Assembly: GCF_900182615.1 (NCBI RefSeq) | Contig: NZ_FXTE01000011.1 | Location: 1 to 64,000 of the forward strand | DNA length: 64,000 nt | From: Ruegeria faecimaris | GTDB taxonomy: Bacteria; Pseudomonadota; Alphaproteobacteria; Rhodobacterales; Rhodobacteraceae | Direction: 5' to 3' | In this document: in pieces, positions 43,435-52,729 of the stretch | Position numbering within the stretch: position 1 is the stretch's first letter | Layout of the letters: every line of letters starts with the position of its first letter | Program-made: the position numbers and the translations under genes | Notes under the pieces: generated by a model | What the model was told of the DNA's origin: nothing | Seen by the model: the letters and a program-made list of their open reading frames with translations, nothing else | The model's database searches: none

Positions 43435-44181
43435 ATGACGTATCAACTCAGCCTTGAGGGCAAAACCGCGCTGATTACTGCCGCTGGGCAGGGTATCGGG
43501 CGTGCCAGCGCCGAGGCCTTTGCCCAGGCTGGCGCCTCGGTCATTGCCACAGACATCAATGAGACTTCGCTAGCTGAGCTCAATGCGATTGACGGCATTA
43601 CCGCATGGAAACTGGATGCAACCGATCCCGAAGACATCAAGCGGGTACTGCCTGAAGCTGGTAGGCTGGATGTGCTGTTCAATTGCGCTGGATTTGTCCA
43701 TACCGGCAGCATCCTGGATAGCACCGAGGAAGATTGGGACTTTGCCTTCGATCTGAATGCCAAGGCCATGTACCGCCTGTGTAAGGCAGTCCTTCCGGGC
43801 ATGCTTGAACAGGGCAAGGGGTCGATCATCAACATGTCCTCGGTGGCATCCTCCTTGAAGGGCGTTCCAAACCGCTTTGTTTATTGCGCGTCCAAGGCAG
43901 CGGTCATCGGCATGACCAAGGCGATCGCTGCTGACTACGTAACCCAAGGCATCCGTTGCAATGCGATCTGCCCTGGCACCGTAGATAGCCCATCGCTGCA
44001 CGACCGGTTGCGGGCCACGGGCGATTACGAGGCGGCGCGGGAGCAATTCATCGCGCGCCAGCCTATGGGGCGCGTTGGCGATGCAGACGAAATTGCAGCG
44101 CTTGCAGTTTACCTTGCCTCGGATGCCAGCGGATTCACCACGGGCCAGGCCCATATCATCGACGGCGGCTGGGCCCTCTGA
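43435..44181 (+). CDS. Short-chain dehydrogenase/reductase (sugar or sugar-acid dehydrogenase)
   Basis: The 248-residue SDR has the cofactor motif TAAGQGIGRASA, the NNAG-equivalent FNCAGF, catalytic Ser in INMSSVASS, YCASK, and C-terminal TGQAHIIDGGWAL. It resembles enzymes of the 2-keto-3-deoxy-L-fuconate dehydrogenase group. Linkage to two fumarylacetoacetase-fold genes and keto-acid genes supports oxidation of a keto-deoxy sugar acid. GGGGAGGAAAG precedes the ATG. The exact substrate is unknown. Confidence 0.83.
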   Translation: MTYQLSLEGKTALITAAGQGIGRASAEAFAQAGASVIATDINETSLAELNAIDGITAWKLDATDPEDIKRVLPEAGRLDVLFNCAGFVHTGSILDSTEEDWDFAFDLNAKAMYRLCKAVLPGMLEQGKGSIINMSSVASSLKGVPNRFVYCASKAAVIGMTKAIAADYVTQGIRCNAICPGTVDSPSLHDRLRATGDYEAAREQFIARQPMGRVGDADEIAALAVYLASDASGFTTGQAHIIDGGWAL

Positions 44182-44193
44182 ACGGAGACTATC

Positions 44194-45036
44194 ATGAAAC
44201 TTTTGCGTTATGGCCCGAAAGGGCACGAAAAACCCGGTATCGTCGACGCTGACGGTGTTGTCCGCGATCTGTCCGGCTTGGTGGATGACATTGCCGGTGA
44301 GGTTCTGACGGATCAAGGCCTGGCCGGCATTGCCGAAGCTGACCTGTCGTCGCTGCCTGCCGTTGAGGTCGACCGTTATGGGCCCTGCGTCGGCGGTGTT
44401 GGCAAGTTCATCTGTATTGGGCTCAATTACTCCGACCATGCCGAGGAAAGTGGGCTGGAGGTGCCGCCGGAGCCGGTGATCTTTGCCAAGGCGACTTCGG
44501 CAATTTGCGGTCCCAACGACACGGTAGAAATCCCCCGCGGCTCGAAGGCCACCGACTGGGAAGTTGAACTGGGCGTCGTAATTGGCAAAGAGGCAAAATA
44601 TGTCGATGAGGCAGAAGCTCTCGAACATGTTGCGGGCTACTGCGTGATCAACGACATTTCCGAACGTGATTTCCAGAACAAGCGCGCAGGGCAGTGGACC
44701 AAGGGCAAATCTGCCGACACGTTCGGTCCTATTGGACCTTGGCTGGTGACCCGCGACGAGGTTTCTGACCCGCAGAATCTGCCGATGTATCTGGAAGTGA
44801 ACGGAGAGCGCCGCCAGGACGGAAGCACGAACACAATGGTGTTCGGGGTGGCTCACATCGTCTCTTACCTGTCACAGTTCATGAGCCTGCAGCCAGGCGA
44901 CATCATCTCCACCGGCACACCTCCGGGTGTGGGCATGGGGATCAAGCCTGAGCCCGTATACCTTAAGGCGGGCGACAAGATGGAACTCGGCATCGAAGGC
45001 CTGGGCGTGCAGCGCCAGGACGTTGTGCAGTGCTGA
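44194..45036 (+). CDS. Fumarylacetoacetate hydrolase-family protein (diketo-deoxy sugar acid hydrolase-like)
   Basis: The 280-residue protein has the FAH-fold catalytic domain: IGLNYSDHAEESG, DWEVELGVVIGKEAKYV (metal-binding Glu), YCVINDISERDFQ, and STGTPPGVGMG. This group includes 2,4-diketo-3-deoxy-L-fuconate and -rhamnonate hydrolases, which split a diketo acid into pyruvate and a hydroxy acid. The preceding SDR would make such a diketo acid, so the two genes fit together. They are 12 bp apart. Confidence 0.83.
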   Translation: MKLLRYGPKGHEKPGIVDADGVVRDLSGLVDDIAGEVLTDQGLAGIAEADLSSLPAVEVDRYGPCVGGVGKFICIGLNYSDHAEESGLEVPPEPVIFAKATSAICGPNDTVEIPRGSKATDWEVELGVVIGKEAKYVDEAEALEHVAGYCVINDISERDFQNKRAGQWTKGKSADTFGPIGPWLVTRDEVSDPQNLPMYLEVNGERRQDGSTNTMVFGVAHIVSYLSQFMSLQPGDIISTGTPPGVGMGIKPEPVYLKAGDKMELGIEGLGVQRQDVVQC

Positions 45037-45205
45037 CCTTCTCCCCGGCGCCAGGCCGTTCACCCCATTGGCGCTGTTCCTGGGCCAGCTATATTGGTTG
45101 CCCGGTCCATCTTTTCCCGAGGCCTACATCCATATCGGTCTCAAAAGGCAAGCCCAGTGAATGAAGGCTGCCTGTAGCCGTGATTTTCATCAGGAGGACA
45201 AAGTG

Positions 45206-45934
45206 ATGGAAAACCAAGTTGCAATCGTAACCGGCGGTGCGCAGGGAATAGGCCTGGCTGCGGCTCGGCTTCTGATCGAAAAAGGTGCGAAGGTCGTCAG
45301 CTGGGACATTGATGCAAGCAACGGGGACGCAATGGCTGCTCTGGGCGGCAATGCTTTCGCGGTGGACTGCGATATCACCGATCTGTCTTCGGTGGAAGCG
45401 GCCTACAAGCGTACTTGCGAGGCAGCGGGAATTCCTTCGATTTTGATCAACAGTGCTGGGATCGCAGGTCCCAACGAACCGCTGGACACCTACGATCCCG
45501 AAGCTTGGCGCAAGATCATCGACATTAACCTGAACGGCACATTCTATGTGAACCGCGTCTGCGTTCCTGGAATGCGAGAGCAAGGCTATGGACGCATCCT
45601 GAATGTCGCGTCCATCGCAGGCAAAGACGGCAATCCTAATGCTTCCGCCTATTCGGCTTCCAAGGCCGCGGTGATCGGCTTGACTAAGTCCTTGGGCAAG
45701 GAACTGGCTGGCTACGATATTGCAGTAAACTGCGTGACGCCGGCTGCGGCCCGGACCCGGATTTTCGACCAGATGAGCCAGGAGCACATTGACTATATGC
45801 TTTCCAAAATCCCTCGTGGCCGGTTCCTGGAAGTCGAAGAGGCCGCGAAGATGATCGTTTGGGCGGTTTCACCTGAAAACTCCTTCACCACTGGAGCTGT
45901 ATTCGATCTGTCTGGCGGCCGGGCCACCTACTAA
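45206..45934 (+). CDS. Short-chain dehydrogenase/reductase
   Basis: The 242-residue SDR has VTGGAQGIGLAAARLL, INSAGIAGPN, NVASIAGKDGNPNASAYSASK (catalytic Ser, Tyr, Lys) and the tail GAVFDLSGGRATY. AGGAGG lies 9 nt before the ATG at 45206, which is preferred to the frame start at 45161. It is probably a sugar or sugar-acid dehydrogenase of the same operon. A second dehydrogenase would fit oxidation of the starting aldose or of a deoxy intermediate. Confidence 0.83.
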   Translation: MENQVAIVTGGAQGIGLAAARLLIEKGAKVVSWDIDASNGDAMAALGGNAFAVDCDITDLSSVEAAYKRTCEAAGIPSILINSAGIAGPNEPLDTYDPEAWRKIIDINLNGTFYVNRVCVPGMREQGYGRILNVASIAGKDGNPNASAYSASKAAVIGLTKSLGKELAGYDIAVNCVTPAAARTRIFDQMSQEHIDYMLSKIPRGRFLEVEEAAKMIVWAVSPENSFTTGAVFDLSGGRATY

Positions 45935-45967
45935 CTCTTGTAAATTAAGTCACTTGGAGGAAAACCC

Positions 45968-46633
45968 ATGACAGATAATGACAAAAAAGCCGCTCTCACC
46001 GAACGCCTTGCAAAATGCTACAGCGGTGCAGTTTATGACGCCCTGCGCGAGAGAGGGATAGACAATACTGTTCTGCCCAAAGACATCCGGCCGATTGACG
46101 ATACTCATGTTCTTGCTGGTCCCGTTTTCACAATTTCAGGAACACCAAAACCTGGGATTAGTGCTGATGATGCTCTGCTGGCTTGGACGGGTTTCCTTTC
46201 AACAGCGCCGTCTGGCCATGTCGTAGTTTGCAATGGCCACACTGACGACATCGCGATGATGGGGGAACTGTCTGCCGAGACGCTCCAGATGCGCGGTGTG
46301 CGCGGATATGTGACCAATGGCGGGTGTCGGGACAGCAATTTCATTCGTAACATCGGTTTCCCCGTTTTCCATCGCTTCTACACCGCCCGCGATGTGGTGG
46401 GCGCATGGTCGGTCGACAAAATGGAAGTCCCTGTGCAGATCGGTGACGTTGTCGTTAAGCCCGGGGATTTTCTGATTGCCGACATTGATGGGGCCATCCT
46501 TATCCCAGGTGAAATCGCAGAAGAGATCGTGGTTGAGGTCGAGGAAGTGATGAACACCGAGAACAAGGTCCGCTCGGCTATCCGTAGCGGGACGGATCCG
46601 AAAGAAGCCTACCTGACCTACGGGCGCTTCTGA
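45968..46633 (+). CDS. RraA-family aldolase/demethylmenaquinone methyltransferase-like protein
   Basis: The 221-residue protein matches the RraA/4-hydroxy-4-methyl-2-oxoglutarate aldolase fold: SGAVYDALRERG, RGVRGYVTNGGCRDS, and IADIDGAILIPGEIAEEIV. Enzymes of this family are class II pyruvate aldolases or decarboxylases for keto acids; others inhibit RNase E. In this operon an aldolase acting on a hydroxylated keto acid is likely. TTGGAGGAA precedes the start. Confidence 0.82.
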   Translation: MTDNDKKAALTERLAKCYSGAVYDALRERGIDNTVLPKDIRPIDDTHVLAGPVFTISGTPKPGISADDALLAWTGFLSTAPSGHVVVCNGHTDDIAMMGELSAETLQMRGVRGYVTNGGCRDSNFIRNIGFPVFHRFYTARDVVGAWSVDKMEVPVQIGDVVVKPGDFLIADIDGAILIPGEIAEEIVVEVEEVMNTENKVRSAIRSGTDPKEAYLTYGRF

Positions 46634-46671
46634 GCGGTCAAACTGGCGTAACAGCACTTGGAGATACGAAT

Positions 46672-47820
46672 ATGCATATCGGTTTGCCTGACCAGGGCTG
46701 TTTTGTTTTGCGGGTCTGGAATCCAGCGGTTTCAGGGCCTTCGGTTTGCCACTTGCGCGACGGATGCATTGTCGATGTGACCTCGCGTGAAGTGGCAACA
46801 GTACGCGACCTGCTTGAGCAGGACGATCCGGCGGGCTGGATCAAGTCTGCCTCAGGCGAAGCAGTTTGCACGCTGGGCGAGCTCGAGGAGAGTTCCGTCG
46901 AACGGCCTGATCCTAAATTACCCTATTTTCTGGCGCCCTGCGATCTGCAGCCAGTTAAAGCATGTGGCGTGACCTTTGTATCCTCAATGTTGGAGCGGGT
47001 GATTGAAGAGCAGGCACTCGGTGATCCTACCAAGGCCAAGGTGATCCGCGGGCGCTGCGAGACTATTTTAGGCGATAGCCTGACCGGGATTGTTCCCGGG
47101 TCAGACCAAGCAATTCAATTGAAGAACGCGCTTCTCGCCGAGGAAGCCTGGTCGCAATACCTTGAAGTCGGAATTGGCCCGGATGCAGAAGTTTTCTCCA
47201 AGGCTCAAGCGCTGTCTTCGGTTGGCTGGGGTGCAAGCGTCGGCCTGCATCCAATGTCGCGCTGGAATAACCCGGAACCGGAGGTGGTTCTGGCGATAAA
47301 CAGCCGGGGTGAGGTCAAGGGTGCCACGCTCGGCAACGACGTGAACCTTCGCGATGTCGAAGGCCGCTCGGCGCTGCTGCTTGGAAAGGCAAAAGACAAC
47401 AATGCTGCCAGCTCGGTAGGACCTGCCATTCGCCTCTTTGATGGAACCTATTCGATCGCGGATGTGCGTAAAGCGGAACTTGATTTGCGGGTTACCGGGG
47501 AGGATGGCTTTGTGATGGACGGTCACAGCACAATGGCCGAGATCAGCCGCGACCCGCTTGACCTGGTTGGGCAGGCTTATGGTGCGCACCACCAGTATCC
47601 CGATGGTTTCATGCTGATGATGGGAACCCTTTTCGCTCCAACCCAGGACCGTGATCACCCCGGGGGTGGTTTCACGCACAAAATGGGCGACGTCGTGACC
47701 ATTTCAAACTCTGATCTGGGTGCTTTGGTCAATACCGTGCGCCTTTCTACCGAATGCCCGCCCTGGGACTTCGCAGCCTCGCATCTGATGCGCAATTTGG
47801 CCCGCCGTGGCCTGCTCTGA
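46672..47820 (+). CDS. FAH-family 2-keto-3-deoxy acid dehydratase-like protein (AraD1-type)
   Basis: The 382-residue protein is a longer FAH-fold enzyme: ACGVTFVSSMLER, WNNPEPEVVLAINSRGEVKGATLGNDVNLRDVEGRS-type text (metal-binding Glu and Asp), and APTQDRDHPGGGFTHKMGD. Proteins like this act as dehydratases of 2-keto-3-deoxy pentonates. It directly precedes a ketoglutarate semialdehyde dehydrogenase, which would use its product. A DapA-type dehydratase for the same step follows, so two dehydratases may serve two stereoisomers. Confidence 0.78.
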   Translation: MHIGLPDQGCFVLRVWNPAVSGPSVCHLRDGCIVDVTSREVATVRDLLEQDDPAGWIKSASGEAVCTLGELEESSVERPDPKLPYFLAPCDLQPVKACGVTFVSSMLERVIEEQALGDPTKAKVIRGRCETILGDSLTGIVPGSDQAIQLKNALLAEEAWSQYLEVGIGPDAEVFSKAQALSSVGWGASVGLHPMSRWNNPEPEVVLAINSRGEVKGATLGNDVNLRDVEGRSALLLGKAKDNNAASSVGPAIRLFDGTYSIADVRKAELDLRVTGEDGFVMDGHSTMAEISRDPLDLVGQAYGAHHQYPDGFMLMMGTLFAPTQDRDHPGGGFTHKMGDVVTISNSDLGALVNTVRLSTECPPWDFAASHLMRNLARRGLL

Positions 47821-47832
47821 ACGGAGACACTC

Positions 47833-49338
47833 ATGCTAAACGGAAAACATCTGATTGCCGGCGAATGGCTAGGCAGCGCCAGCACTTTTTCATCACAGCC
47901 TGCTCACGGCTCCGCCCATAACTTTGCTGTCGGAACGGTGGATCTTGTCGGACGTGCCTGTGAGGCGGCTGAAGAGGCTTTCTGGTCCTATGGCTACTCT
48001 GGCGTGGAAAAACGTGCGGCGTTCCTGCACCGGATTGCGGATGAAATTGACGCCCTTGGAGATGAAATCACTGAGATCGGAAGCCAGGAGACAGGTTTGC
48101 CCGAGGCTCGCTTGACCGGTGAGCGCGGTCGGACTGTCGGCCAGCTGCGCTTGTTCGCAGAGCATATCCTGAAAGGCGATTATCTGGACCGTCGCCATGA
48201 CAGCGCCTTGCCTGACCGGCAGCCGCTGCCGCGGCCTGAGCTGTATATGGTTCAGCGGCCCATTGGCCCGGTTGCGGTCTTTGGTGCTTCGAATTTTCCA
48301 CTGGCCTTCTCGACCGCAGGGGGTGACACCGCAGCAGCATTGGCCGCAGGCTGCCCTGTAGTGGTCAAAGGCCACTCAGCGCACCCGGGAACGGGGGAGC
48401 TGGTGGCTCAAGCCATCGACAAGGCCGTGAAGGCGATGGATCTGCACCCTGGCGTGTTCAACCTGATCCAAGGAGGCAAGCGGAACGTAGGAGCTGCGCT
48501 GGTTCAGCATCCATTGGTTAGGGCGGTTGGCTTTACCGGTTCGCTGGGTGGCGGGCGGGCCCTGTTCGATCTGTGCGCATCCCGCGAAGAGCCTATCCCG
48601 TTCTTTGGCGAACTTGGCTCAGTCAATCCGATGTTCCTGCTGCCACGATCTCTCTCCTCCCGTGCTGAGGCAATGGGCGAGGGCTGGTCCGGCTCCTTGA
48701 CTATGGGAGCCGGCCAGTTCTGCACCAATCCAGGGATTGCCGTCGTGCAGTCGGGCGCAGATGCCGAACGTTTTGTTGCGGCAGCTACCAAGGCATTGGA
48801 GCAGGTTGGCGCGCAGACAATGCTGACTGACGGGATCGCCGCAGCCTATCGCGATGGGCGCGACCGGATCCGCGCCAATTCCAGCGTGCAGGGAATCCTC
48901 ACCACCACCTGCGTCCTGCGCAATGCAACGCCGTACCTTTTCCGCGTCACTGCGCGTGAGTGGTTGGCAAATGATGCGTTGGCCGAGGAAGTCTTCGGTC
49001 CGCTGGGCCTGGTTGTCGAAGCAGAAGATGCGGCCGAAATGACTGCTGTTGCGAAGGGACTTAAAGGGCAGCTGACCTGCACCGTCCATATGAGTGAAGA
49101 CGACACCGCCCAGGCGCAGGCCTTGATGCCAATCCTTGAGCGCAAGGCGGGGCGAGTTTTGGTCAACGGCTTTCCGACCGGCGTCGAAGTATCTGACACG
49201 ATGGTCCATGGCGGCCCCTATCCGGCCTCGACAAATTTTGGTGCGACCTCGGTGGGTACTCTGTCGATCCGACGTTTCCTTCGGCCTGTATGCTTCCAAA
49301 ACATGCCAGAGGCACTGCTGCCTCAAGATCTGAAATGA
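47833..49338 (+). CDS. 2-Ketoglutarate semialdehyde dehydrogenase (2,5-dioxovalerate dehydrogenase)
   Basis: The 501-residue aldehyde dehydrogenase shows the subgroup features PIGPVAVFGASNFPLAFSTAGGD (cofactor), FFGELGSVNPMF (Glu), and MGAGQFCTNPG (nucleophile Cys). These are typical of NADP-preferring ketoglutarate semialdehyde dehydrogenases of pentose, hexarate and hydroxyproline pathways. It makes 2-ketoglutarate for the TCA cycle. The neighbours on both sides are keto-deoxy acid dehydratases, which strongly supports the role. Confidence 0.88.
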   Translation: MLNGKHLIAGEWLGSASTFSSQPAHGSAHNFAVGTVDLVGRACEAAEEAFWSYGYSGVEKRAAFLHRIADEIDALGDEITEIGSQETGLPEARLTGERGRTVGQLRLFAEHILKGDYLDRRHDSALPDRQPLPRPELYMVQRPIGPVAVFGASNFPLAFSTAGGDTAAALAAGCPVVVKGHSAHPGTGELVAQAIDKAVKAMDLHPGVFNLIQGGKRNVGAALVQHPLVRAVGFTGSLGGGRALFDLCASREEPIPFFGELGSVNPMFLLPRSLSSRAEAMGEGWSGSLTMGAGQFCTNPGIAVVQSGADAERFVAAATKALEQVGAQTMLTDGIAAAYRDGRDRIRANSSVQGILTTTCVLRNATPYLFRVTAREWLANDALAEEVFGPLGLVVEAEDAAEMTAVAKGLKGQLTCTVHMSEDDTAQAQALMPILERKAGRVLVNGFPTGVEVSDTMVHGGPYPASTNFGATSVGTLSIRRFLRPVCFQNMPEALLPQDLK

Positions 49339-49356
49339 ACGTCCAAGGATAATATT

Positions 49357-50271
49357 ATGGCTAAAATGTACAAAGGCATCTGGCCGGTTGCCCCGACTCC
49401 TTTTCATGACGATGGAACACTCGACCTTGAGGGTATGAAGCGCGTGCTCGACTTCATGATCGATGCGGGCGTCGATGGCATCTGCATCCTTGCGAATTAC
49501 TCCGAGCAGTTTGTGCTGTCTGATGAAGAGCGCGAAGTGCTGACTCGATTGTCGCTGGAACATGTGGCGCACCGGGTGCCGGTGATCGTGACTGTCAGCC
49601 ACTTCGCAACCCAGATTGCGGTGGAGCGCGCGCGTCTCGCGAAATCGCTTGGCGCCAGCATGGTGATGCTGATGCCCCCCTATCACGGGACAACGCTGCG
49701 GGGGACGCCGGAGCAAATTTTTCAGCAGTTTGAAGCGGTCGGCGAGGTGGGCATCCCGATCATGGTGCAGGATGCGCCGATGGCCGGCAATGATCTGACT
49801 GTGCCGCTTCTGGTCAGGATGGCCCGCGAAATCGAGATGGTGAAGCTCTTTAAGATCGAGTGCATTCCGGCAACCGGTAAGCTGCGCGAGCTTATTGCTG
49901 CAGGCGGTGACGCGATTCAAGGCCCCTTCGACGGTGAAGAAGGTATCACATTGATGGCCGACTTGGATGCCGGAGCTACTGGCACCATGACCTCTGCCAC
50001 AATTCCCGACAAGATCAAGCCCATTCTGGCTTTGCACGCCGAAGGCAACCGCGAAGGTGCATCCGAAGTCTACCGTCAGGTGCTGCCGGTGATCAACTTC
50101 GAAAACCGCCAGTGCCTTTGGCGCGCCTCAAAGGCCGCGATGATGGAGGGGGGGGTGATCAATTCCGACTGCTGCCGCCACCCGATTGCACCGTTGCATC
50201 CTGAGACCCTTGCGGGGCTCTTGGATATTCTTCGGCCGATTGATCCGCTCGTCCTGTCCTGGGGCAAGTGA
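49357..50271 (+). CDS. L-2-keto-3-deoxyarabonate dehydratase-like (DapA family)
   Basis: The 304-residue protein closely follows my memory of the Azospirillum L-2-keto-3-deoxyarabonate dehydratase: VLDFMIDAGVDGICILANYSEQF, MLMPPYHGTTLRG, PIMVQDAPMAGN, the Schiff-base Lys in KLFKIECIP, and GPFDGEEGITLMADLDAGATG. It converts L-2-keto-3-deoxyarabonate to 2-ketoglutarate semialdehyde, the substrate of the preceding dehydrogenase. It replaces the usual Tyr of DapA with Asp in the VQDAP motif, as the dehydratases do. It is the last gene of the operon. Confidence 0.85.
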   Translation: MAKMYKGIWPVAPTPFHDDGTLDLEGMKRVLDFMIDAGVDGICILANYSEQFVLSDEEREVLTRLSLEHVAHRVPVIVTVSHFATQIAVERARLAKSLGASMVMLMPPYHGTTLRGTPEQIFQQFEAVGEVGIPIMVQDAPMAGNDLTVPLLVRMAREIEMVKLFKIECIPATGKLRELIAAGGDAIQGPFDGEEGITLMADLDAGATGTMTSATIPDKIKPILALHAEGNREGASEVYRQVLPVINFENRQCLWRASKAAMMEGGVINSDCCRHPIAPLHPETLAGLLDILRPIDPLVLSWGK

Positions 50272-50490
50272 AGTAAGACTGGGCGGTTGCATCGTTGAAC
50301 CAAAAACATAGGCCGCAACTGCCCCGCTCGGCCAACTATGGCATGATGAGAACAGTTCTTGGATTGGTGCCTTGCGGGAGGAGCCGGTGATTTTCACGTT
50401 CGCGACATAGGCCGCTCCCACATTCTTCTCAACCCAACGAGACCGTATACTGCACTTGGTCGAAATCAATACGATCAAATACGACACGCT

Positions 50491-51501
50491 CTAACGATGT
50501 GGGCTAACGCTATCAGTCAGGATCAACTCAGTCGGGATGAGAGTGAGTTTAGTTGGCGCTGTCGGATCCGAGATACGGCTTAGCAGATGTTGAATGACAA
50601 CTCTCCCCATCTCTTGCAGATCAATGCTTGTCGTACTCAGCGGCGGATTGGAGTGTTGCAACTCATCGATCCCCTCGTTCGCGATCAACGAGAAATCTAC
50701 TCCGATTTTTTTTCCCAACCTCTGCAAACCGGCTTTCAGTCCAAGGGTGACGATAGCATTATATCCGATGGCAGCAGTCGGCGGATCTTCGACATCCAGA
50801 ATTCTCGCCGCTGCTTCGTATCCCTGAGCACGAACAGGGCGGCATTCGAAAACAAGCGCACGATCAAACTCTTGCCCCGCTTCGTCAAATGCTTGCCTGA
50901 TGCCTTTCATGCGACGGTTAAATGGGGAAATATTGACTGTGCCGCCAACAACGGCAATGCGTCTGTGACCAAGTTTAAGCAGATGTTTTGCCGCCGTGTA
51001 ACCCGCAATTGTCTCATCAGCCACGACTGAATCGATGGGATAGCCACTGATCTCTCGCGAGACACACACTATTGGGGGGCTGAATTTCTTCATCTCTTCC
51101 AGGTCGGTCGCCTGAGTTCCCATCGCAGGAACTAGGACGATGCCATCTGCATTGTACTCAGACATTTTCCTGATGAATTCGGATTGTCTCTCCACTTTTT
51201 CATCCGTATTGCACAAGAAGACCGTTTTTCCTTCCTTGGCAAGTTCACCTTCAATCGCTCTCAAAATCTCGCTGAAGGACGGGTCGGACACGTTGTTAAG
51301 CACGATACCCACCGTGTCGGTCTTTGACTTCCTCAATCCTGCCGCGGAACGCTGATAGACATAGCCAGATTCGCGCAGTGCTTCTTTGACCCTGGCGCGC
51401 GTCTGGTCCGAGATTCGGCTGTTTTCCTTCATCGCCAAAGAGACAGTTGCGGTGGAAAGTCCTAACTGTTTTGCGATTTGACTAAGGGTCGGCTTCTGCA
51501 T
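50491..51501 (-). CDS. LacI-family transcriptional regulator
   Basis: The 336-residue repressor has the LacI HTH (PTLSQIAKQLGLSTATVSLAMKENSRISDQTRARVKEA), hinge, and periplasmic-binding-like effector domain (TVGIVLNNVSDPSFSEILRAIEGELA ... LSTTSIDLQEMGRVVIQHLL). It diverges from the second TRAP operon, with a perfect 18-bp palindrome in the gap. The same palindrome precedes the sox operon 8 kb away, so it likely controls both. The effector is probably the TRAP substrate or a metabolite of it. Confidence 0.92.
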   Translation of the reverse strand: MQKPTLSQIAKQLGLSTATVSLAMKENSRISDQTRARVKEALRESGYVYQRSAAGLRKSKTDTVGIVLNNVSDPSFSEILRAIEGELAKEGKTVFLCNTDEKVERQSEFIRKMSEYNADGIVLVPAMGTQATDLEEMKKFSPPIVCVSREISGYPIDSVVADETIAGYTAAKHLLKLGHRRIAVVGGTVNISPFNRRMKGIRQAFDEAGQEFDRALVFECRPVRAQGYEAAARILDVEDPPTAAIGYNAIVTLGLKAGLQRLGKKIGVDFSLIANEGIDELQHSNPPLSTTSIDLQEMGRVVIQHLLSRISDPTAPTKLTLIPTELILTDSVSPHR

Positions 51502-51583
51502 TCTTATTATTTTTCCTATGGTTATGGTTGCCTAGGGTAGTAATTTCCAACGTTCTTTCGGGCAAGTTGCCCATGAGAAGTCA

Positions 51584-51629
51584 GAGTTAATCGATTTAAT
51601 TTGATTTGTAAAAGTTAATCGATTAACTT
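51584..51629. promoter_or_regulatory. LacI-type operator pair upstream of TRAP operon 2
   Basis: AAGTTAATCGATTAACTT (51612-51629) is a perfect 18-bp palindrome with the central CG typical of LacI-family operators. A degenerate copy, AGTTAATCGATTTAAT (51585-51600), lies 28 bp upstream. The perfect copy is 70 bp before the TRAP dctP start and about 110 bp before the regulator's own start. Confidence 0.85.
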
Positions 51630-51698
51630 GAAGCGGCACCGACGGAAAGCAGTTTACGCATTCCGGAGCGCAAGCGCAGTTTCAACGGGAGGAAAACT

Positions 51699-52700
51699 AT
51701 GAAACTCGGAAAATATGCATTCGGCATAATCTCGGGGCTGGCGTTGTCAGGCCTACTTGCAACAACAGCCCTCGCCGACACGGTCAGGCTGAAATTGGCC
51801 GGGACCTATCCAGTCAACCACTTTGGCCACGAGATTGTCGAAAACATGATCAAAGAGATTGAAGACGCAGACGTAGGCGTGAAAATCTCCTATTTCCCGG
51901 CCGCACAATTGGGATCCGGCGAAGAGCTGATCGAGGATGCCGTTCGCGGCAATATCGACCTTGTACAAGCGTTCATCTACGCTCAGGCCGATCCTCGGCT
52001 GGAAATCATGAACCTGCCAGGGTTGGTGACAACTTTTGACGATTTGAAAGCGGTCTATGGAAACCCGGAGTCCAAGCTGAATACGATTCTGGCCGGGATC
52101 ATGGACGACCTGGGGCTGGTCTATCTTGCCAATACCGGCGAAGGGTTGGTCGGTATTGTCGCGAACGAAAAACCTACCGATTATGCCGGTTTCGGTGATA
52201 AGGGCGTGAACATCCGCGTCTGGAGTTCAGAGGTCGCCAAAAAGACCACCGAAAGCCTCGGGTACCGGACGACAACGATGAACTGGGCGGAGGTTCTGCC
52301 AGCGCTCCAATCTGGCGTCATCGACGGAGCGATCTGCTGTACGCCGGAATGGGCCTATTCGACCTTCGCGGCCGCCGGAGTTGGGAAATACTTTATTCCC
52401 GTGAACACGGCTATCGAAGCGTCATCATTCTATGCCAGTGGCAAGTCCTGGGAGAAGTTGAACCAGGAACAGCGTGACGTTATCCGGGCCGCCGCCGAGA
52501 GAGCCGCCAACGTTGCGATCAACACAGCCTGGGAGCGCAATCAAGGCTTCGTCGAGCAGTTGAAAGAAGCCGGCTGGGAAATCCTTGAGTACAGCCCTGA
52601 AGAGCGCGCTGCGATGGTCGCCCACATACAGGAAAACGTCTGGCCGGAACTGGCGGACGTGGTTGGGCAGGACCTTATCGACGAGCTGACAGCCAAGTAA
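51699..52700 (+). CDS. TRAP transporter substrate-binding protein (DctP family), operon 2
   Basis: The 333-residue protein has a signal peptide (cut after ALA-D near residue 27) and DctP features: FPAAQLGSGEELIEDAVRGNIDLVQ, GVNIRVWSSEVAKKTTESLG (conserved Arg), and PALQSGVIDGAICC. It delivers an organic-acid-type ligand to the DctQM permease. GGGAGGAAAAC precedes the ATG. The LacI-type operator lies upstream. A hairpin separates it from dctQ. Confidence 0.92.
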   Translation: MKLGKYAFGIISGLALSGLLATTALADTVRLKLAGTYPVNHFGHEIVENMIKEIEDADVGVKISYFPAAQLGSGEELIEDAVRGNIDLVQAFIYAQADPRLEIMNLPGLVTTFDDLKAVYGNPESKLNTILAGIMDDLGLVYLANTGEGLVGIVANEKPTDYAGFGDKGVNIRVWSSEVAKKTTESLGYRTTTMNWAEVLPALQSGVIDGAICCTPEWAYSTFAAAGVGKYFIPVNTAIEASSFYASGKSWEKLNQEQRDVIRAAAERAANVAINTAWERNQGFVEQLKEAGWEILEYSPEERAAMVAHIQENVWPELADVVGQDLIDELTAK

Positions 52701-52729
52701 CCAAGATTTTCTTTGGTTGCTCATTAATT

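Noticed and set aside
48619..50037. A 472-codon open frame on the minus strand opposite the sugar-acid operon
   Set aside because: It is antisense to the semialdehyde dehydrogenase and the keto-deoxyarabonate dehydratase, with no family motif; the same applies to 43570-44856.
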